Assembly (NCBI GenBank): GCA_019614645.1
Contig: JABWDB010000011.1
Location: forward strand, 1,116,001 to 1,180,000
From: Stratiolaelaps scimitus
Lineage: Eukaryota > Arthropoda > Arachnida > Mesostigmata > Laelapidae
Direction of reading: 5' to 3'
Length of the DNA: 64,000 nt
The translations under genes and the position numbers were made by a program. The number at the start of each line of letters is the position of its first letter. The stretch's first letter is position 1. Below, piece by piece: positions 13,214 to 26,851 of the stretch. Under the pieces are notes generated by a model that made no database searches, had not been told where the DNA came from, and was given only the letters and a program-made list of their open reading frames with translations.

Positions 13214-15744
13214 CTGAAATAGGGTGAGACCGAGCGGTCGTCGACAAGGGATCATACAACTCATTGTTTAGAGAATACAATTAGATCGAACAGAAACACT
13301 AACAACATTCGATTGTGTCTCTATCAACCACTGTATATATGTGCATGGAGAACTTTTCAATGAAAAATCAACCCAAATGCTAATTTGTTAGATAATCGTT
13401 CCGAAAGCCACCCCTTGCATCATGCCACTCGTCAGATGTCACCTGCAGGACGCTGTAGGTAGCAGGCCTTCCGATCCTAGCTCGCGCGCTTAGCGATGTT
13501 TTCCCCGCATCAGCTCACCGTTAAGTTTACATTTACATTTTTTTTACATTTGGCTCGTAGCAGTTTGAATAACATTACACATCGTATCCCTGACTCTTCC
13601 TACTGGGCTCTCACCTGCGTGCCCGGGCCGAGCAATTACACGAGCTGATCTCGTACTAGGCATGACAAAACGGAAACAACCCAAAGCTATCCAAGTGGCT
13701 AACTGGTGGTCACCTACCTTGCCGTTTCAAGTCCTCGCGCGCAAGCTGCTCAACTTCCAGACGCTGCGAGATCACGGTATACGGCGTTGCGTTCAGCGTC
13801 AGCTGCAGCTGATCGAATGACCAGCTGGCCATCTCGTTCTCAAGCGCGAGCGTCAACTGCTCGCGAACAATGGCGAACACCTTAAGGAGATCGCCGGAGC
13901 GGGCGCGCATCTCGCGCCACGTCTTCAGAACAAGCTTCAGCGTGAGACAGAAGAACTCTTCGAGGAAACAGGACAGATTCGTGAAGAACATCCGCAGAAA
14001 CATCTGTGGTCCATCCTTCGGCTCGTCGTCCATGTTCAGCACGTCGACGAGCAGGTCACTGAGAAGGATGGCACTCTTGAGCAGTGGGCATATGTACGCT
14101 AACGGGACAATGTTGATCTCCTTCATCCAGAGGCACAACACGGAGGAGTGCTTCTTCTCGAAGTAGTTGAGGCAGTGCAAGGTGAGGCCGTCAATGTCGC
14201 GAACCGTGATGAGGAACTTCTCGCCTGGCCGAAGCACGTCCTCGTACTCCTCGGGTACTCCGCCGATCCGCTTCAGCGCCGCGATGTAGCGCCTACTCTG
14301 GGGATCCCTCCAGCCGACGTGGGTCCGCAGGACATGCTCCATAAACTTGTTAAACTCACTGTTATGACTTAGATTTCCTCGCTGATTGTACAGTGGCATA
14401 TACCTATGTTTCAGAAGTTTCGTTTGGAAGTCGAAGAGCAGCGGAGAAAGGCTCGTGTCGTTTTTGACGTAACTCTCAGGGTGGCGATTGAGTAGCTTTT
14501 CCGAGAGTTCTTCGCCGAAATCGAAGATGTCGGCGATCAGCCTTTGACAATTCTCCGCATCGAGACAGTCCATGAGATTGTTGACAAGTAGAATTGAGTA
14601 ACGTGGCGTCTTTGTGCTACCGTAACCAATGTTTTCAACGATCTGACCTATGGCCAGATGTTGGAACACCTCGACCGGCATCAGTCGAGCAACGAGGCCC
14701 AGTACAGACAGGGTGACGTCACAGTTCTCTCGATGTTCAGGCAATGGCGTTAGCTCTGCGCAGAGTCGCTTAACAAACTCCAACGTGAAGTGATTCTCAT
14801 TCGAGGCCCCAACGCCAAGGAATATCTCAATGATTCGAAGGGCCTTGTTCATCTGGGCGCCATTGAAATGTCCGCCGGCTACGACCTTCACGAGCGAATC
14901 AATGCCCTCAACGGCGATAAATCGCTCGGCGAACTTCGGACAGTGGATAAGCGACTCAAGCCTGTCCAGCGCCTTCATTTTGTTGAACGATTCGAGGTCA
15001 TTCTTCGCTGTCTGTGCAAGAAGCGTCGGGCTACGCATCAGCACGATGGTGTCACCCTCCTTAATCACATGTCGATTCTGCTCCGTGATGTAGAATAGCC
15101 GCCCGTCTTCCTCGTAGGCGAAGCGGTACTCCGCCGGCTCGACATCGATCCCCTCGCAGACCGGCAGCACCTGTGATTTGATCGGTATATCGGGCTGGAC
15201 CACGTAGCAGAGCTTCTCTATTTCCGGCCGATGAGGTATCTTTACCCTGACCTTGAAACTCATTGCAGATTGTCGGAAATCACGGAACTGAAAATGTAAA
15301 CAATAGACAGAAGACAACGACGAGACGACATTTACGATACAGATATAGAGCAGTGTGTGTGTGTGTGTGCAGTAGTAGGCGTCGAGATGCAAGCCATTTT
15401 GCCAGTTTTAGCTCAACGCTACTTTCGACACCGATCTGGCGATATTGCAGGAATCGCCATTATTCATTAGGTTCATCTTACGATTCAGCATCTACCGGCA
15501 ATCGCCGCTAACCGATGGCTAGATGATGATCACTGTGTGACAACACGCCGAGGTTGTTTTTCGATCAGCCTATCTGCATGTGTCAACCGCACCTTGTGAT
15601 TCTAATTGTTTGTCCGCCAGCATCCGGCTGACGCTGCGGCACATTTACCTGATCCGGTGGTGGGGGAGTCGTTGGCGACTGCGGTGGCGACAACCCCTGA
15701 TAGGTGTTTCGTTTACTGTTAGCATTGTTGCTGCAGGGGTCCAT
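12684..15744 (-). CDS. ELMO: ELMO/CED-12 engulfment and cell motility protein, complete gene (3 coding exons)
   Basis: Spliced CDS is complement(12684..13213, 13718..15287, 15649..15744), 2,196 nt or 731 residues, close to the ~727 of vertebrate ELMO1. ELMO proteins bind DOCK-family exchange factors in the cytoplasm and at the membrane to activate Rac during engulfment and cell migration. Numbering from the internal Met at 15263: a Ras-binding/ubiquitin-like region (~1-85), an armadillo-like helical region (~90-280), the ELMO domain and following helices (~300-515, with the family signature EEFFC...KTW.EMRA), then a PH domain (~525-650) opened by a KLVEG motif. The C-terminus has SSPPPVPMDPDNYDF, matching the Pro-rich SH3-binding tail that contacts DOCK proteins. 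Both introns are GT-AG and phases join exactly (phase 0, then phase 1). No frameshift or internal stop is seen. Family assignment is secure by recall of ELMO1; which paralogue it is cannot be told. Confidence 0.93.
13718..15287 (-). CDS. ELMO: ELMO coding exon 2 (Ras-binding, armadillo and ELMO domains)
   Basis: One 1,570-nt exon encodes about three quarters of the protein. The acceptor is attttcag|ttccg on the minus strand at 15287. The donor is caag|gtaggt, ending at 13718 in phase 1. Conserved stretches include FYITEQNRHVIKEG, the FAERFIAVEGIDSLVKVV helix pair and EEFFCLTLKLVLKTW. In vertebrates this region is split over many exons, so the single exon implies intron loss in this lineage. 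Confidence 0.92.
15649..15744 (-). CDS. ELMO: ELMO coding exon 1 (predicted Pro-rich N-terminal extension)
   Basis: Encodes 32 residues starting at an ATG (15744-15742) with A at -3 and G at +4, a strong initiation context, and with an in-frame TAG 18 nt upstream of the ATG. The peptide contains SPPQSPTTPPPP just before a good donor (cag|gtaaat). Joining to the next exon at 15287 keeps frame 0 and reads FRDFRQSA into the conserved MSFKVRV start. Vertebrate ELMO has no such Pro/Ser extension by recall. Alternatively this exon is 5' UTR-like and translation begins at the ATG at 15263, which would give 691 residues. The open frame plus matching phases favours real coding, but transcript data would decide. 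Confidence 0.6.
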
Positions 15745-18700
15745 CGTAGATGATGAGGGCTAATGACTGAGAACTTCTCGCCGCGATCATCCGAGAGATG
15801 ACTTGTTATATTGTTACTGCAATCTCGGGTAGCCGATCTGTATGGCGAGACTATAGTTGAGCAGCGATGATGAGCGTGTGTGTCTGAACAGCTGAACGCG
15901 ACGAATCGTATAGCTTGTTTTGAACCTTACGATCTCTGCAATTTGGCTGAGTCGTTACGACTAACTATTGACTATTGCTATAGATGGCATTGCGCTAGCA
16001 ATCGTTCACTACCGACCTCAGAACCTGAACCAGAACACGCTGGCAAAGTCTTGTCCATTTCTATCTGAGGGTTACGCTGGGTACCCCCCCCCGCACAACG
16101 AGCTCTGTTGGCCACGGCACCTCTCCCCAGATGTTGTCCCATGTGCGCCGTCCTCTCAGACGGCAGAATTCGACGAGGCCTATCTCGAACCCTGCCAGCT
16201 AGAGAGAGAGAGCGACTTTATATGGCGTCCTCTCCGACGTCAGCTTACGGATGGGCCACTGGGTCAATTTGACGAGCAACGGTAGCTAGGGGATGGCCCA
16301 GTCGTTGGAGTAGGTCGGGACCACAGATAACCTTACGACGAGGTAAAAGTTCCCAGCGCCTTCGCCACGCCCGATTTGCCGAGGTGATTGGCAGATACAG
16401 GACTCGAACGGAATCGCCTGACTGGCCACGGCTCCGCCGTTCGATATCGCTCTTGTTGCTGCTGCTGCTGCCTCCGCGGCCGCCGCCGTTGTTGCCCTTA
16501 CGAGAGTGTTTTCGTCACTGGATCGCAGCTGACACCGCTAGCGGCGTCGTGGTAGACAGCCAGACGATAACAACCGCCACCGTTCATCCCTCACGTGACA
16601 AGGCGCTGTTACAGGTTCTCCAAACTAGCAAAACATCGGTTCCGCTGGCTGGTGGCTCAAAACACCGCTTCGCTCGAGCAAACACAGCGGTCTCTCCCAC
16701 AACTTGTCTAACCTGCTCTGACGGCGAGCTCCCTAGGGCCGGGAGCCAACGGCAAGATTGCTCAACCTGCCCGAAACACACCAAGCACAAACAAACTGTA
16801 TCCCAGTGAATTTTTCATCTCGGTATCCACTGCCGTTAGCACGTTCGTGAACGGATTGACCCACATGCCACGAGTCACTCAAGCAGGCGCGCACGCTCTA
16901 CCTATGAGCTTTGTCCGTGCGGGTCAACCCGCCTCTGCGTACACTCCTATCGTGTCCTATAGTTTTAGGAGATACCTGTGGAAGCTAGCGGCTGCTCATC
17001 ACACCAGCGTCACAGGGAGATCAAGCAAGCAACCACGATGAGCCGTCCGTCGTAACCGCATAGATGTCTTACTGTGCTGGTGATGGTGGCGCACGCCTTT
17101 CGGTAGCCTGTAAATGTCCGCAGATCCGTTGTCTCTCCTATGTACCTATCTGTCAATCTATCTCTATATCTCGCTGTAGTCCTCGCCTGCTTTCGCCTCC
17201 GCGGGAATCGGCTACGTTGACGTCTGATAATACGCGGCGGCTGTGTTCCCCGCTGCGGCAGTACCATGAGCAGACTATATCCATCTTTGTCATCTCACGA
17301 AATCGTCCGTGAGGGTGCGAGGACGGTGATTAAGCGTGGGCCGGCTGATAATCGCTGGTTTAACGCATTTCGTACCCGGGGGCGTCCGCAGTTAGCCTGG
17401 CCTGTCAAGCCGTCGGCCGTCATCTGCTTCAAGCGGCCTGCTCGTGTGCCTGCGGACAAGCGTAGGACAGCGGATGTAGCTAGGCAACGATAGGCTAAGC
17501 TCATACACTGCCGTGGCAGTTCACACTAATCAACACGATGACGGCCGCCGCCGCCACCACCGACAACAGCAACTGTAAAAATCGCTCTCAGCTCAACCAC
17601 TCCTGTGCCGCGCAGGCCTTCTCCAACGCCTTCGGAAGTCCTGTTTAAGGACTCGACAGAGCCGAATGGCTGGACGCTGCGTGAATATCCACAATGGCAA
17701 CGCTATCCACTGGGCCAGGGCTGGCGAGATTCAGCAAAATAAGCGGATCAGAGAAACGGTACTCCGTTAGGAAAGCAAGGGAGAACGAGGGAGAGAGAGA
17801 GAGAGATCTAGAGATGTCTGCTTGACTCTAAGACAACTGCAGGCCTGTGTGCCTGCTTGACACAGCCACTGTCCGTTATCCAACCTGCCGGCCTTCAACT
17901 GGTTTCAGCCGCTTGACCATTCCATGGAACGGCCGTGTTACCATTGGTCAACACACGAAATCTTTTCGAGACATCCAGCTGGATGTCAACGTAGTGATTC
18001 ACTGACTCACTTAGTCATTTGGCCATTCGCGGTTGACGTGTGATGTGTACGTGAAGGGGAGTTTTCTTCCGTCGTTGTTGTTGGCCGGCATCGCGTTACC
18101 GCTCACTCAGGGTTGTGGCAATCGCTCCTCTCTCGCTTCGTGACCGCTGTTGGCATCGCGGTGGCATCTGCAGCCCTCCTCGAATCGACGCATTTAGGCC
18201 ACGATTTTTAGCGTCTCCCATCGCCGAAGTGGGCCTGTACGCCAGAGGAATGTAGTGGGTAGCAGCCCGCGTCAGCGCTGCTGTCTTTCCGTACTGTGCA
18301 GTAATCGGTAGCGGCGACACACGGTAAGATCGACCAGTGCGGCAGTGCTGTAACCTGCCGGCGATCGAATCTATGGCGCCAGTATGGCATCATCGGTTCA
18401 CCGGTTTGCATTGCTGATAGCGGGCAGCTCCAGAGAAAGGGCAACGAGCTTATCGGTAGGTCGGGCCTATCCTCGTCTACTCGCTCTGCCTTGGCCTGCT
18501 CCCCAGCCAACTCTTGCGCACAGGTACCGAATGGCGAATGTCTCGCTAGGCGGCGGAACTCGCCGACGTTAGTGGCGAGTTTCATCAGCCAAACGAGCGG
18601 GAGATTCACTGACACAGGGAGCCGGCGACGTTCGCCGGCGAGTGAGCGACGGACGATTGAAGAGCGCAAAACGACACAGTTGACGCGCGCATCAACGCGC

Positions 18701-18777
18701 GCCGTAGCACCGCGGATAGATTGCGAGGCTAGACCCGACCTGGCAGTCGAACGTGTCGCGCGTTTGACCAACAGGAT

Positions 18778-18811
<34 letters not shown>

Positions 18812-18819
18812 TATAAATA
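18812..18819 (+). promoter_or_regulatory. TATA-box-like site in a CpG-rich stretch (speculative)
   Basis: TATAAATA follows (GAC)n(GGC)n at 18780-18810, inside a GC- and CpG-rich stretch from ~18.2 to 19.1 kb. The match and the base composition are visible, but no recognisable exon follows on the plus strand, so promoter function is unproven. Confidence 0.2.
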
Positions 18820-19517
18820 CGGTGGAGCAATAGAGATTTTGCAGGTACTTTTCGAGATTGTCGGTTATTGTGCGAGGCGGGACAGCGGCCGTAACAGCCG
18901 TAGCGAGGAGGTAAACGAACGCCAGCGGCACGGACGGGAGGCGGGTGGAGAAGGGAGTGTCAAGCCCACGCTCTTCCGCCATAACAACGCTTTGCGGCGA
19001 GCGCAACGGTGAAGAGGCGCTTCCAATGCGGGAAATTCCGTCCAGACTCTAGACGGCCGGTGCGCTGGACGAACCGAAAAGGACGCTGTGCCTGTTCTAT
19101 CTATTTGCGCCGGTCTGCTTATGCTGTTCTTGTTGCTGCTGTTGTTGCTGCTGGTAGACGTGTTGAGCAGCGGTGACTATTTGGCTGTTCCGTTAGCTTC
19201 TGTCCGGATGGGCACTTCGTAACCCCGTGATGGTGGTGGTCAACACCTGTTTCGTAGGTGGAATCGGTGCGACGGACGGTGAAGAACGACGGCTGAGGTA
19301 AAAACATAGAAGCTCAACATAGAACTTGCGACATCATAAAAGTCGCATATCCCTCTATTCCGTGGGGCGAACTCTTTCGTGAGGCCAATCTGCGACGGCA
19401 GGTAGGCGCCGGACGACGGTCGTCTCCACGGTGTCCGTTCTCCACCTGCGTTTGTGCTTATGTGTAACACTGTGAGAAGAAGGGGTATCTCTCTTTCACT
19501 ATTAGCTGAAAAATTTG

Positions 19518-19550
<33 letters not shown>

Positions 19551-20982
19551 CGTGTGCTCGAGGCTTCCGTTCGTTCCTATCTACGAGTGAAATTACTTGC
19601 TCCCTGATGATGGCTGTAAATGCCAACACATCTTCCCAGAACTGTGTCGTCAGAGGTCGTGCTGTGTGATCAGTGTCATCTCATCTGGACTTACGTTTGT
19701 CGGATCTGTTGAGCTTCAGCGCGCCGCTCCCGTTGGCACAGAGCAGAGAGGTAAGAGGGCAGGCGATAGCAATACCAGTAACGAGCAACGCTCACGAGCG
19801 GTCATAGAGATTACAGCAGCGTTTTAGATCGATCAAATCGTGAACTGTACAGTCCACATTGTGAGAGCGGCTTACAGGATCACAGCTTATCCGAATCATT
19901 GGCAACTTCTCGAGGCGAGGAGGATGTCGTGCGCGTGGTGATGTTGCGGGGGACCACGCTAATGTATGCTATACCCCTGCCACACGGAGAGCACTGGTAT
20001 CGCTCTGTGTACTTTCTATGCGTGTCACAGTTACAAACGGCTGGTGTTACGATTGTGCGCCGAGCTGTCACTTGTCACTCGTTCAAGCTGTCAGCTACTC
20101 GAGTTCGCCCACTATAACGAGCGACTAAAGATTTTACCGACACTCATTAATAATCGTCGCTTGTGGCATTGTGGTCATCGCCGCTGCCGTCACCATCACC
20201 ACCGTCACCAAACAAGACATCACACATCGTCGCTTAGTCACTGCATCTCAAACTGCCGACGGCACAGAACACATAGTTGCTCCGTCCCCGGAGCAACTCC
20301 AATATCGCCTCCGACAGGGCAGGCGAACAAATCGACTACCAACACTGACTGGTGGTGCGCACACTAACCACAATGATTACGATGATATGATGTTGCCGAT
20401 AATGACTCGCAGTGTGAACAATCGCCGGCCGCCGAGATATCATTGTCAACGCTCGTGTGGTGAATGTTGAAAAGCACCGTACAAATATATGGCGGGCAGA
20501 GAGCTATCCTAATAGTTGATACTACTGCGTCGCAGAATGTGCCCGATGTCACTGCCGCATGCTCACTTGTCAACACAGTGTGGACACAGTGACGAATTTT
20601 GTTTGTGCGAAATTCGCGGCGGCAGCGGGGGCTGCTGCTGCTGCGGCTCGATGCCGACGATGCTCATAACACCAATGATGAGGATTCGATTTAGCGTGTA
20701 TGCTGTACGTCACCTGTGGGCGATTGTGGGAACTGTGTACAGGAGGGAGATGTGTGTAAGGTCGCTCTCTCTCTCTCTCGTTCTCGATCCCTCCCTCTGC
20801 TCCCTCTCGCACTCTGCCGTGTGTACAATTCAGCTAACGATATCGAATGCTTGCAAAGATGTGCCACTTCGGTTTGGTGGGCACAGGCGAATCTCGCCAT
20901 AGCGAATGACTTGGTTGGTTGTAAGCATAACCAGTCTGGCACACGTTGTATCATAACGATAATATTATCATTATGATTTATT

Positions 20983-21066
20983 ATCATCATCAGTATTATT
21001 ATTATTATTATTATTTATTATGATTATAATAATTATTATTGTTATTACTATTATTATAATATATTG
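20983..21066. repeat. (TTA/TAT)n-rich simple repeat
   Basis: ATT/TTA triplets with few interruptions over ~80 bp, part of a wider AT-rich patch to 21,100. Confidence 0.85.
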
Positions 21067-22883
21067 TCCGCATCATTAACGTTGTTATTAATTGTATAAA
21101 CGCGCGCGATCTGATGACTCAGACGGAACGGATATCAGACAAAAATAGGCTCACATTATGGCAGTAAGTCCATGAGACGATATAATCGGTTCACTGGAAT
21201 CATTCCGACTAGTGGTTCGCCTTCGTAGAAAATCGTGTCCAATCCAAAACGCTAAGCATAGAATAGATATTACGGCTTAACTTTATATTCACGATATCCG
21301 GTCCCGAGAATATTCACACATATCCGTGTCACCTTCAACGAGTTACTTACTCTGAACTATATTCTCTATTGACAACGGTGTTTTTTGTGACACACGCAAC
21401 TTTCTCTGCTTGTTGCGATTATTAAATTATTGATAAACATATATATATATATATATATATTATTCGCATGACTGCAACACCATCAGTGTGCGGTGTAAGC
21501 TATAGCTGTATATTTTGTTTTTGCTTCGTTGTCAACATTTGGATTCGTCTTGTTCACTTAACCGCGAGAGGCAATTAACTAGAAATGATTTTTGAGGAAA
21601 CCGGCATTTTGTGCACTTTTACAATCAGCTGTGAACCACGAAATGGCCCCACACGGCTAACTGTACCAGTCAGGCGAAAAGATCGACTGCTCTGCTTGTG
21701 TAAAAATGTATATAATCTGTTCGAGTCAAATTAGGCAATTTTTACGTCAAGATTTCGTTTTTTTCTTTGCATAAAAATTGAATTTTTCGCGTAAATATTT
21801 AATTGTTTTTCGGGGCAAAATAGAATTTTTTGCGTAAATATATAAAGCTGTTTACGTCACCTTTTTGTTAAAACCTGTTGTGTTTTTTTATATAAATAAA
21901 AATATTGGCGAAAATACATATAGCGCTTTTTTCTGAGTAATTTTTTTCCTGGGATTTCCACAATACGCTTACCCCACGTAATAGTCAATCACTGCAGCTA
22001 GTATATAACCGCATACTCTCCTGCAAGCGGACGCACGGTTTAAGCTTGCTAGCTCATCCCTCGTGACGTGTTTCAATCGTCCCACCGTACACCGTGTTCT
22101 CGGCGCCGGCTCACGAATCCACGCACCACATTAGAATGGGGTTCAAGGCTCCCGAGGATCTTCTTCCGTCGGATCCTGCCGTCCAATCGGTAGCCGGCGT
22201 AACACCACGACACAGTGGTACGCAAGGCGGGAATTCGCACAAGCGCACAAAATCCTAACACATTTTTGCCAGTGTCGAGATCTTGCCATCCCTCCAACGA
22301 GGTCTGTCACATGGCGAACCGTAAGGGACGGCGTAGAGCAAGTTCGTTCCTCTCTCACTCTCACTGTCGCGTTGCCGTCCAATCAGCTTGTCTCTACACA
22401 ACTGCACTGACGTAACGTACACGTAAACGCGCACGGCCACACATATACCGATCCGCAGCAACGTACGACATCGCTGCGCCGTCGGGCACGGCTATTACTG
22501 CTGACCAGCTCTGCAGTTATAGTTATTTAGTTATTCTCAGTATGATATGCATCGGACATCGAGAGAGGTCGATTGGCTCGTCGGAGAGGGCCAGCCACAC
22601 TGTACAACGTGTAGGAGACCTATGATGGAGTTCTGAAAGAGCTCCATGCCGGCTACGGACCCGTACCTATTGTACCTGGCTGCCGTCATCGGCCGACCGC
22701 CGATGCTATGCTGCAGCGAAATAGCTGCTGGCTTCTCGTGGAGACCGCTGAATCGGACGTTCGATCAATACATGACAGAGGCGTCGTGGTATATATCTAC
22801 GGGAATCACATAAACGTGATATGATAACACATATCACTTGTCCACACGGTATTGTGTTATCCATAATTCGGCGCCCAACAAAA

Positions 22884-23065
22884 TGCTACAACAATGCAAG
22901 CGGTAGAAACAGTAAAACGTATCGGGTCAGATCGTGTAAATTGGGTGTACAGACACACATACACACACTCACATCGAAGGATAAACATGTTTAGGTTTGT
23001 TGGCGGAGCACGAACTGGGTCAGAGGAGATTGATCGGGTGTGCATTCGCCATTCTCGGGGATATC
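22884..23065 (+). repeat. 184-bp dispersed repeat, copy 2
   Basis: Second copy of the repeat at 2.3 kb, sharing GGTCAGAGGAGATTGATCG and TGTGCATTCGCCATT. Both copies end at CGGGGATATC, after which similarity stops, suggesting a defined element end. Confidence 0.85.
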
Positions 23066-26000
23066 AGACGCCCCTGATATCTGATATTATTGCAAAAATC
23101 TACATAAACCATTCGAGTTAGGCCTCGTCGTAGCCATCCGTCCTGACACAAGTAACATGTTGAAAAGCGGGTATTGCAAACAAGCTAGTATACAACCATG
23201 TCATTCACAATACTGACCAGCCAGCTGAGCTCATCAGCTGGCGTTGCGATGTTCGATTCTTCTTCAATTTCAGCATCTGTCTACATCTGTAATTAGCGGC
23301 GCCTGGCACCGGCACCTGCTTCAATGACTGTTGCACAGATATCAGGGTTATGTCAGAGGCTGCCGGTGCGGTTGCCATCGTCGTGTTCAGCTGTTTTTGT
23401 CCAAATATAAATACTTTGAGTGTGTTGGCGCTACGATGCTCCAGCACGGTGCTTGTTCACCCACCACATTGGGGTGTGATTGCTAGCATCGAACGTCGTC
23501 CACGTCGACCAATGTGCTGGTGAGCGGATGCCCAGTGGAAATTGGATCATGCATGCTGAGACCATAGGGTCGGCCTGTCGATCGCGCGCACGGAAGCCGC
23601 ACCGGGCTCGCTAGGTCGCCGATGGGGCTTCGATCTCAGCGATATGTCCCGATCTCGGCTGCCGCGTGTGCTCTCCCTGTCGGATCCGCGTGTGCCCTGT
23701 TTATCCGCGCCTGATGCCACTGGCTCCGCATCGCCCGTCGACAGCTCAGACGGGCGCCCCGTGAGCCACTCACAAACCGTCGTCACGATTGCCAGACTCG
23801 CTGAAACATCGCCAGCAACGGCGCTATTTACTGCGGCCTGGTCGGGTCACGAGACCAAACGTCGACCGGCTATTCAGCTGCTGTTGTTATTGTTGTTGCT
23901 GTTAGTGTTGTTATTGCCGTTTTTGTTGTTGTTAGCAACAGCGGCGGCGGCGGTGGCGAGGGCTACCCGCGTGGCGATTTGCCTCCAGCGCTGCTCCGCT
24001 GTTCTGGGAGCCACTGGAAAAGACTGGAGCGCGGCGGAACCACCGGCGTCGCTTGGTGACAAGGCAGTGTACGCGGCAGCCGTAAATGGTACTTGGATAT
24101 AAAGGCGGACTAGACAAGGGAACGGATAGATTTAGAGAATGATCCTAGAGAATTGCATAGAAACGCACGAGCAGAGGATGTACGCGAGTCCCGAAGAACG
24201 CCCGGGATCGAGATTTTGGGAACGATCGGCTGAATTACATAGGCATGCACATAGAGCAGTAAGGTGAATGGAGGAGGGGACCTTATTAATTAATTATCGT
24301 TTTCAATATTATTATTATTTACGATCATAATTATTGTTCGTAATTATGATCAATTGCATCGAAGGTGATGAATTGAAACAGTGAGTTATGACAAAAGAGC
24401 ATGAAAGAAGCAAAGAGCGTCACGCTCGTTTCAAAAGGTCTATACAATATATATGTATATATATATATATGATGTCAATCAATTGCTGCGTCGCTCATAT
24501 GGTCTGCTTACGACAAAATTCTATATTGCATTGTGTATGGCTCATATGTTCGCTGGCTAGTTCCCTCCGGTGATCTCGCTTGCGACCGGCCAGCCAGCCA
24601 GCCAGCCAGCAAAGCTCAGACAAACGGTGCGATACCACTCCGCGAGCCACCCACCACCAATGATCTATCTATGCCAGTCGGGAGTTGAACCCACACTGCC
24701 GTTGTTGTCCCAAGTGACAGCAAGCGCCATTTCGACTCGAACACGAGACGACAATCTGAACGAACGGCCGCCAGGCCCGCAGCCGCAGGAATCGGGCGGC
24801 AGAAGCTGGCTGCTGTCACTGCGACATGACGCTCTGACAGCCGAGCCGACCGCGACGATGACAGAGACAACGAACGGTGGCGTGGAGAGACGGGCGTATT
24901 GGTAGCCGCCGTGGCCCGAGGTGAACCTCACCGCCAGCCAACGGCGGCGGCGGCGGCTCTGACAGAACACAACAGCGCTGGACAGGTAAACCAAATCTGT
25001 TGCTGGTGCTAAGGAGGCCCCCGGGGGTCGGAGAGGGAACAACAGATCAGGGAAGGTCTACCGGTCTGTTTGTAGCCGTGTTCGCCTCCTCCGGAGGATA
25101 CACTCGGAGAGAAGTTGCACTGGCCCCGTTCGGGTAGATGGTAACACAGGGGGAGACTGAGAGGGCGATGGTGGACGAGCATAGAAATAGTGGAAAAATA
25201 TGATGCGGTTGTTCTATGGCCGAGAAACACGAAAAATCACTGTGTCCCCTGATCTATCGTTCAAGGTCATGGCCCTCGCCGCGGTTTGCTACCCGTTGTT
25301 GTTGTCGTTGTTGTGGTTGTTGTTGCTGTTGTTGTCATTGGTCTGCTTTGTCTTTTTTTTTGAAAGGGTCGGGCTTTTATTAATGGTAGTTCAAATACAA
25401 TGTCACTCATATTAGCTGTTCAATTAACTATAGAACAGAATTCGTGTACGCGTTGGGTTATTGTCTCATGCATAGCTCCAAGAATCACTCATAAAGTCTC
25501 GCGGAGGGGGTGAGTGATATAACTTTGTCCCGAAGGTCACCAAGCTGAAATCGAATATGAATTAAACACCCAAGCGCCTCCGTCTTGATCAGGTCGAAAC
25601 GATGGGCATTGTTTTCGATTGCACTCAATCAAATCTTTTTGAGATGGCAGATATGCGCGTCTATGCTCAATGCTTGTCGTTGCCAATGGAGTATCCGCTT
25701 CCTGTAGGGAATTTTACACAGAAAAGGGCCCAGCTAACGCCTCGAATTGCTGGCTAGCCCGAACAGAAATGTACTCTTGACTTAAGACACACTTGAGTTA
25801 TACTGAACTAACGTGGCAATACTCACGCTCCCGTATATTTCCAATGGATTCCATGGTGGTGCCTTGAACCGGCGATATTCGCACTGTCACAATGATTCCA
25901 TGGCTGGGAAAAGGCTGAAATAACATTAAATAACAAACACCAGCACACATACAGCCGAGCTCTGCTGGCTATGAAATTGGCTCCAGTGCATTGATCGAAC

Positions 26001-26819
26001 TACATTTGATAGGTAACTGTTGAAGATCGTCAACAGTTCCAGAAGGGCTGCGGGCGGGGGTGCAGGTGGGATAGATGACTAATTAACAGCCCCCTTAAAA
26101 ACAGATGACTAATTTTGTGCTATGCTACCACTACTACTGCTGCTAACGTGAAACCATGAGCCGAACTGCGACCGGCGGCCACAAACTAGAGTCAAATCTA
26201 AAACGGCTTATAGTGGTCGCCCAACTAACAACTGCGACAACAGCACCAACGCCGGCTGCCGCAAAGACGTGCTCGTTATCACTGAATAGCTAGTCAGCTA
26301 CAGCTCGTTCCCACACTTGTGCTTGTTATGTAAAATTTGGTAGACCACAAAGTCACTGGTTAGTCGTTCGTTCGTCGTCGCTCGCCCTAAATGAGCATGT
26401 GTTCTGTGACGGCGACAGAGATTCAGATCGATTTGACTTTCTATGGCGATCTGACAGAAATGTAAACAAATCGAATATTCTCGGATTGCAAATTCTACGC
26501 ATGCAACGGTTTTAACTATAGATCGTTCAATGGAACACGCAGGTGTAACACGTCGATGTATGTGAATGACATACAATAATACAATACAAATACACCTTTA
26601 TTAACCAAAAGGGGGTGGTACAGAGATTATTAAAGAAATTACATAAATTGGTAGAGCGAAGGATAGATGTGACGGACAGACATCAGTTCGGATTGCTGCG
26701 ACCGCAGTTAGCTCGTACGAGTGTGGTGCTAGCCACCGGTGATCGAGCGAATTTACTTAATAAAATACTGTATACAAATATAAGATCTTAGGAATTGCCG
26801 CATTGGTTTATATATGTTA

Positions 26820-26851
<32 letters not shown>

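Noticed and set aside
12715..15098. Several plus-strand frames over ELMO
   Set aside because: Antisense shadows of the well-supported minus-strand ELMO exons.
16384..16809. Frame with poly-Leu/Pro run as a signal-peptide protein
   Set aside because: The hydrophobic run is a translated CTG/CCG triplet repeat; no conserved sequence follows.
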